64,000 nt of DNA, from the NCBI RefSeq assembly GCF_029892785.1, contig NZ_JARXXA010000002.1, positions 310,001 to 374,000 on the forward strand, given 5' to 3'. A program made the position numbers and the translations under genes. The stretch is from Parabacteroides sp. PH5-46 (lineage in GTDB: Bacteria > Bacteroidota > Bacteroidia > Bacteroidales > Tannerellaceae). Shown piece after piece: positions 59,523-64,000 of the stretch (within the stretch, counting starts at the first letter, position 1; each line of letters begins with the position of its first letter). The notes beneath the pieces were generated by a model. That model searched no databases. It had not been told where the DNA came from and saw nothing but the letters and a program-made list of their open reading frames with translations.

Positions 59523-60431
59523 ATGGAACAATCTTATCATGTGCCGGTGATGCTACAGGAAAGCCTGGAAGGACTGAATATTATCCCTTCCGGCAAGTAT
59601 GTAGATGTAACGTATGGCGGCGGCGGGCATTCGGGTGAAATATTGAACCGTTTAGGGCCGGCAGGTCGTTTGTATGGGTTTGACCAGGATGCAGATGCGG
59701 AAGGGAATATCCCGGATGATCAGCGTTTTGTCTTTGTGCGGAGTAATTTTCGTTATCTGTACAATTTTATGCGTTATCATGCAGAGGTCGGATCGATAGA
59801 TGGGCTATTGGCGGATCTGGGGGTTTCGTCCCATCATTTTGATGATCAGGAGAGAGGCTTTTCTTTCCGTTTCGAGGGGAAGCCGGATATGCGGATGAAT
59901 ACCCGCTCCGGACAAACGGCGGCTGATGTGTTAAATACCTATACGGAAGAGAAGCTGGCCGACATTTTCTATTATTACGGCGAAATAAAACACGCCAGGA
60001 AGTTGGCCTCTTTGGTAGTGCGTGCCCGTGAAACAAAACAGATCGATACGATCACGGATTTGCTTGATATCGTAAAGCCCTTTACCGGAAAAGATAAAGA
60101 GAAGAAATTCCTGGCACAGGTTTTTCAGGCCTTAAGGATAGAAGTGAATGACGAGTTGAGTGCTTTGAAAGAAATGTTACAACAAACCTTGCAGGTTATA
60201 AAGCCGGGTGGGCGATTGGTGGTTATCACGTACCATTCTCTGGAAGACCGGTTGGTGAAGAATTTCTTGAAAACCGGAACATTTGACGGAAAAGTGGAAA
60301 CGGATTTTTACGGAAACGTACAAACTCCCTTCCGGCTGATTAATAGTAAAGTAATTGTGCCGTCTGATGCCGAAGTAGAGCGAAATCCACGTTCGCGGAG
60401 TGCTAAATTAAGGATTGCAGAGATAAAGTAG
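59523..60431 (+). CDS. rsmH: 16S rRNA m4C1402 methyltransferase
   Basis: This 302-residue methyltransferase (MraW) has the SAM site VDVTYGGGGHSGEILNRL and the conserved ADLGVSSHHFDDQERGFSFR and TYHSLEDRLVKNF. It adds the base methyl at C1402 in the ribosome P site. It is the first gene of the division and cell-wall cluster here; the ftsL-like gene follows after 4 bp. Confidence 0.98.
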   Translation: MEQSYHVPVMLQESLEGLNIIPSGKYVDVTYGGGGHSGEILNRLGPAGRLYGFDQDADAEGNIPDDQRFVFVRSNFRYLYNFMRYHAEVGSIDGLLADLGVSSHHFDDQERGFSFRFEGKPDMRMNTRSGQTAADVLNTYTEEKLADIFYYYGEIKHARKLASLVVRARETKQIDTITDLLDIVKPFTGKDKEKKFLAQVFQALRIEVNDELSALKEMLQQTLQVIKPGGRLVVITYHSLEDRLVKNFLKTGTFDGKVETDFYGNVQTPFRLINSKVIVPSDAEVERNPRSRSAKLRIAEIK

Positions 60432-60435
60432 CGTA

Positions 60436-60792
60436 ATGGCGGAAGAAAAGAATAAAAAGAAAAAGAAGAACAAGAAAGAGAAGCGTTTTTCTCCTTTGTA
60501 TATTCTTGGCGGGGGGATTCTGAAAGAAGACTTCATCCTGAAGCATACCAAGATGATTATACTGGTGGTGATACTGACGTTTTTCTTTATTGGTAACCGT
60601 TACACCTGTATGCAAAAGATACGGGAGATCGACCGCTTGCAACAACAGTTGCGTGATGTACGCCTGGAGGCTCTTTCAATAACAACCGAATTGACCGGGA
60701 GCAGCAGACAGTCGCAAATAGAAAATTTAGTAGAAAAACAGGATCTTGGCCTGGAGGCAGCCAAGACTCCTCCTTATGAATTATATAAATAG
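60436..60792 (+). CDS. FtsL-like division protein
   Basis: This 118-residue bitopic membrane protein has a very basic cytosolic N-terminus (KNKKKKKNKKEKRF), one helix (MIILVVILTFFFIGNRY, about residues 40-56) and a periplasmic leucine-rich coiled coil (IREIDRLQQQLRDVRLEALSITTEL). Position between rsmH and the division transpeptidase marks it as the FtsL of Bacteroidetes, which helps bring FtsI/FtsW to the septum. Sequence identity to other FtsL proteins is expected to be low, so the call rests on topology and gene order. Confidence 0.85.
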   Translation: MAEEKNKKKKKNKKEKRFSPLYILGGGILKEDFILKHTKMIILVVILTFFFIGNRYTCMQKIREIDRLQQQLRDVRLEALSITTELTGSSRQSQIENLVEKQDLGLEAAKTPPYELYK

Positions 60793-60793
60793 T

Positions 60794-62914
60794 ATGGAGG
60801 ACGAAGAAGAAATAAGAAATGTAGAGAATCAGGGTAGCGGAGCATTGGCTCGTTATTCCGTGGTTGTATTGCTACTCATTCTGGTAGTGATAGGAATTGT
60901 AGGACGTACCATCCATACGGCTTTTGTTAAAGGCGACGACTGGAAAACGATTTCTGAGCGCCAGAAAGCACCAAACCGTTTGGTAAAACCCCGGCGAGGG
61001 AACATCTATTCTGCCGATGGAAAGCTGATGGCAACCAGTGCGCCACGTTATTATACCTATATGGATTTCCGGGCAGGCGGCTTCAATGTAGATACATTCC
61101 TGCATTCAAAGAAGAATGGTGTAGACTCGTTGGCTTATTATCTGTCTATAAAGCCGGGAGGCAAAACAGCTACCGAATATAAAAACCATCTGCTGAAAGG
61201 CTTGAAAAGTAAAAGCAGGCAATATGTGATATATGGCCCACGGGTATCGTATGCTGATCTGAAAAAGATGAAACAATATCCTTTTTTCCGTTTAGGCAGG
61301 AATAAAAGCGGCTTTTATGAAAAGGAAATGGTTGAAAGGCAACGTCCGTTTGGTACCCTGGCTTCGAGAACAATAGGGGACGTGTACGGGGAAATCAACG
61401 ACTCAACCGGACTTTCGAAAGGGATGAATGGCCTTGAATTACAATATGACACTTTATTATGTGGTGTTCCGGGATTGAATGCCAGACGAAAGATTAACGG
61501 AGCGATGACCGACATCGTGGAAGTTGAACCCATCGATGGAATGGACGTTCGTACAACTATTGATATTGAAATACAGGATATCACCGAGAAGTCATTACGC
61601 GATATGCTGATATCCATTGATGCCGAATTCGGGACAGCTATGGTGATGGAAGTGAAGACCGGTGAAATAAAGGCGATAACTAATTTAGGACGCGTTTCTC
61701 CCGATAGATATAACGAGACAAAGAACCATGCGGTAGCCGATTTGCTGGAGCCCGGTTCTACCTTCAAGGTGGCCTCTATTATGGTGGCTTTGGATGATGG
61801 TAAATGCCGTCCCAGTGATTTGGTAGACACGGGGAATGGGGTCTATCGCTATGGCGGAAGGGATCTGACCGACCATAACCGTCATAAAGGTGGTTACGGA
61901 CTTATATCGGTAGAAGAAGCGATCTGGAAATCTTCCAATATCGGAGTAGCCAAAACGATACTGAAAGGATATGTGGATAAACCGGAAAAATATGTGGAAG
62001 GTCTTTATAGGCTTGGCCTGGTGGAAGATTTGCAAATCGAAATACCCGGTGCCGGTAAACCCATTATCCGTATGCCGAATAAAAACAATTGGTATACGAC
62101 GGCTCTACCCTGGATGTCATTTGGGTACGAAACACAGATTCCTCCTATCTATACGCTTACCTTTTTCAATGCGATAGCCAATAACGGGAAAATGATCCGT
62201 CCGGTCTTTACCAAAGAGATAATTAAAGACGGAAAGACAGTCAAGACTTTTTCCACAAGCGTTGTACGTTCTTCTATCTGTACGGATGAAACGCTTAAAC
62301 TGATACAAGACATGTTGTTGGGTGTAGTAGAAAAAGGAACGGGTAGTCCTGTCTTATCTCCGCATGTGCGGATAGCCGGGAAAACAGGTACGGCACAGGT
62401 AGCCGAAGGCGGCTCGTATAATTCCGGGCATCAGGTTTCTTTTGCCGGGTATTTTCCCGCCGATAATCCTAAGTATACTTGTATGGTCGTGATACGCCGT
62501 CCCCGGAAGGGATACCCTTCGGGTGGAACCATGTCGGGAGGTGTAGTGAAGAACATTGCCGAGAAGATAACAGCTATGGAAAAGCATCTGGATATCCGGG
62601 CCGTTGAGGTTGATTCGCTGGCCGTTCCTGTTCCTGCCGTAAAGACAGGTGATGCGGAAGCTCTGCGATATGTATTGAACAAACTGGATATAAAAACGGA
62701 AAAGAAAGAAGATACTTTTCCTGGGATATTGGCAGAATCTAAAGCCGGACGTGTTCCCCGGGTTACAGGTATGGGGGCGAAGGATGCGGTGTATCTTTTA
62801 GAGGCTGCTGGGCTTCAGGTCAACCTTTCCGGTATGGGACGTGTTATTAGACAATCTATCCAGCCGGGAGAAAGGGCGGTTAGAGGTCAAACCATTACAA
62901 TAACATTACAATAA
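60794..62914 (+). CDS. ftsI: Division penicillin-binding protein (PBP3/FtsI) with PASTA domain
   Basis: The ATG at 60794 gives [22 protein letters not shown] and 706 residues; the in-frame start at 60746 would overlap the ftsL gene. One N-terminal helix ([17 protein letters not shown]) is followed by a pedestal domain with [19 protein letters not shown] and the transpeptidase domain. Its motifs are GSTFK (Ser322, Lys325), SSN in [11 protein letters not shown] and KTGT (Lys530). A PASTA domain closes the protein ([21 protein letters not shown]). It crosslinks septal peptidoglycan. Gaps of 1 and 2 bp to neighbours show tight coupling. Confidence 0.96.
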   Translation: MEDEEEIRNVENQGSGALARYSVVVLLLILVVIGIVGRTIHTAFVKGDDWKTISERQKAPNRLVKPRRGNIYSADGKLMATSAPRYYTYMDFRAGGFNVDTFLHSKKNGVDSLAYYLSIKPGGKTATEYKNHLLKGLKSKSRQYVIYGPRVSYADLKKMKQYPFFRLGRNKSGFYEKEMVERQRPFGTLASRTIGDVYGEINDSTGLSKGMNGLELQYDTLLCGVPGLNARRKINGAMTDIVEVEPIDGMDVRTTIDIEIQDITEKSLRDMLISIDAEFGTAMVMEVKTGEIKAITNLGRVSPDRYNETKNHAVADLLEPGSTFKVASIMVALDDGKCRPSDLVDTGNGVYRYGGRDLTDHNRHKGGYGLISVEEAIWKSSNIGVAKTILKGYVDKPEKYVEGLYRLGLVEDLQIEIPGAGKPIIRMPNKNNWYTTALPWMSFGYETQIPPIYTLTFFNAIANNGKMIRPVFTKEIIKDGKTVKTFSTSVVRSSICTDETLKLIQDMLLGVVEKGTGSPVLSPHVRIAGKTGTAQVAEGGSYNSGHQVSFAGYFPADNPKYTCMVVIRRPRKGYPSGGTMSGGVVKNIAEKITAMEKHLDIRAVEVDSLAVPVPAVKTGDAEALRYVLNKLDIKTEKKEDTFPGILAESKAGRVPRVTGMGAKDAVYLLEAAGLQVNLSGMGRVIRQSIQPGERAVRGQTITITLQ

Positions 62915-62916
62915 AT

Positions 62917-64000
62917 ATGGAACTGAGAACGCTTATAGACTCATTGGGTATACAAACTGTCGAAGGGATGGACAATCCCGAAGTCGACAATATACAGTCC
63001 GACTCACGTAAGGTGGGGAAAGGCTCACTGTTTGTAGCAGTCCGGGGTACAACTACCGACGGGCATGCCTATATAGAGAGCGCAATAGAAAAAGGAGCGG
63101 TGGCTGTAGTCTGTGAAGAAGTACCCGAGGCTTTGAAAGAAAAGGCTACCTTTATTGTCGTAAAGGATTCCGCTGCCGTTTTAGGGCTCCTGTTGGCTAC
63201 CTGGTATGATTACCCCTCAGATAAATTGATCCTGGTTGGCGTTACCGGTACAAATGGTAAAACTACGATTGCAACCCTGTTGTACGAAATGTTCCGCACA
63301 ATGGGGCATAAGGTAGGTTTGTTATCTACCGTTTGTAACTATATAGACGGGAAAGCAATCCCTGCCGAGCATACAACGCCAGATCCTGAAACTTTGCAGA
63401 ACTTACTGGCGCAGATGGTGGATGCCGGATGCGAATATGCGTTCATGGAAGTCAGCTCTCATGCTATCGACCAGAAACGTATCAGTGGTCTGTCGTTTGA
63501 CGGGGGTATCTTTACCAATCTGACGCGTGATCATTTAGATTATCATAAAACCGTAGAAAACTATCTGAAGGCAAAGAAGAAGTTCTTCGACGACCTGCCC
63601 GCCACGGCATTTGCCCTGACCAATACAGATGATAAAGCGGGGCTTGTGATGCTGCAAAATACAGCGGCAAAACAACTGACGTACTCTCTTCGCACGATGG
63701 CTGATTTCAAAGGGAAAATACTGGAGTCGCACTTTGAAGGAACCGAGTTGCTGATCAATGGCAAGGAAGTAATGGTACATTTTGTAGGGCGCTTTAATGC
63801 CTATAACCTGCTGGCTGTTTATGGGGCTGCCGTTGCATTGGGTAAAGAACCGGCAGAAGTGTTGCTGGTGCTGAGCAGTCTTCGCTCGGTATCAGGACGT
63901 TTTGAAACGATACCTTCTCCGCTGGGATATACTGCTATTGTTGATTATGCTCATACACCCGACGCTTTGGTAAATGTGTTGAATGGTATTCACGAAGTGC
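62917..64000 (+). CDS. murE: UDP-MurNAc-tripeptide synthetase MurE (3' end beyond window)
   Basis: Open frame from the ATG at 62917 to the window end, 361 codons. The N-terminal UDP-binding domain has [21 protein letters not shown]. The Mur ATP loop is [16 protein letters not shown]. The central domain has [15 protein letters not shown] and [12 protein letters not shown], both MurE signatures, and the C-terminal part begins [10 protein letters not shown]-like with [10 protein letters not shown]. It adds the third peptide residue (diaminopimelate in this group) to UDP-MurNAc-dipeptide. It starts 2 bp after ftsI in the same operon. Confidence 0.96.
   Translation, partial: MELRTLIDSLGIQTVEGMDNPEVDNIQSDSRKVGKGSLFVAVRGTTTDGHAYIESAIEKGAVAVVCEEVPEALKEKATFIVVKDSAAVLGLLLATWYDYPSDKLILVGVTGTNGKTTIATLLYEMFRTMGHKVGLLSTVCNYIDGKAIPAEHTTPDPETLQNLLAQMVDAGCEYAFMEVSSHAIDQKRISGLSFDGGIFTNLTRDHLDYHKTVENYLKAKKKFFDDLPATAFALTNTDDKAGLVMLQNTAAKQLTYSLRTMADFKGKILESHFEGTELLINGKEVMVHFVGRFNAYNLLAVYGAAVALGKEPAEVLLVLSSLRSVSGRFETIPSPLGYTAIVDYAHTPDALVNVLNGIHEV

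Overview
The window is chromosomal DNA of a Bacteroidales bacterium, most likely Parabacteroides or a close relative in the Tannerellaceae (inference). Signs are the SusC/SusD pair, a hybrid two-component regulator with a periplasmic propeller, many promoters with the Bacteroidetes -7 box TAnnTTTG, Omp28-type proteins, and two proteins with type IX (Por) sorting tails, which are uncommon in Bacteroides. No phage, transposase or CRISPR array was found. Coding density is high.

Layout. Bases 1-15908 (all minus strand) are a polysaccharide utilization locus. In transcription order it holds a hybrid sensor/AraC regulator, a GH74 xyloglucanase-like enzyme, a 280-bp palindrome array, SusC, SusD, a GH9 glucanase and a GH42-like secreted enzyme cut by the window edge. 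The pair GH74 plus GH9 points to xyloglucan or a related beta-1,4-glucan. Bases 16174-24207 are housekeeping: gpmI, a DUF3109 protein, a glutamine-amidotransferase/dipeptidase fusion, gyrB, rpsT between two identical tRNA-Glu genes, a DUF2721 membrane protein, recO and tRNA-Arg. A HigB/HigA toxin-antitoxin pair (24249-24917) follows the tRNA-Arg, then a TonB-dependent receptor with a lipoprotein partner.

Bases 27779-42795 carry topA, argS, a POT peptide transporter, a PCMD-type surface protein, xerD, aroQ, pyk, an O-methyltransferase, rbfA, a LolC/E-like permease, a membrane-bound LytTR regulator and a DUF6051 hydrolase-like protein. Bases 42901-50687 form an envelope and redox block: a Tricorn-like protease, a TlpA-type thioredoxin, a DUF6029 protein and two Omp28-related proteins. 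Bases 50769-54691 are LPS or surface-glycan genes (DUF4254, GT9, WaaP-like kinase, GT2, DUF5672). After RNase H come a Gfo/Idh/MocA oxidoreductase with a PmoA-like protein, then dusB, and finally the start of the division/cell-wall cluster (rsmH, ftsL-like, ftsI, murE) running off the right edge.

The most unusual signal is non-coding. Four intergenic regions hold tandem palindromes with an exact period. At 9168-9445 seven dyads have centres exactly 42 bp apart. At 23218-23299, 33451-33532 and 55435-55516 there are four dyads each, with centres exactly 22 bp apart. Sequence varies between units and loci while the two arms of most dyads vary together, so geometry and symmetry are conserved more than sequence. 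Two of the 22-bp arrays are the same length (82 bp) and share inverted ends. These are the best candidates for an undescribed element or binding system.
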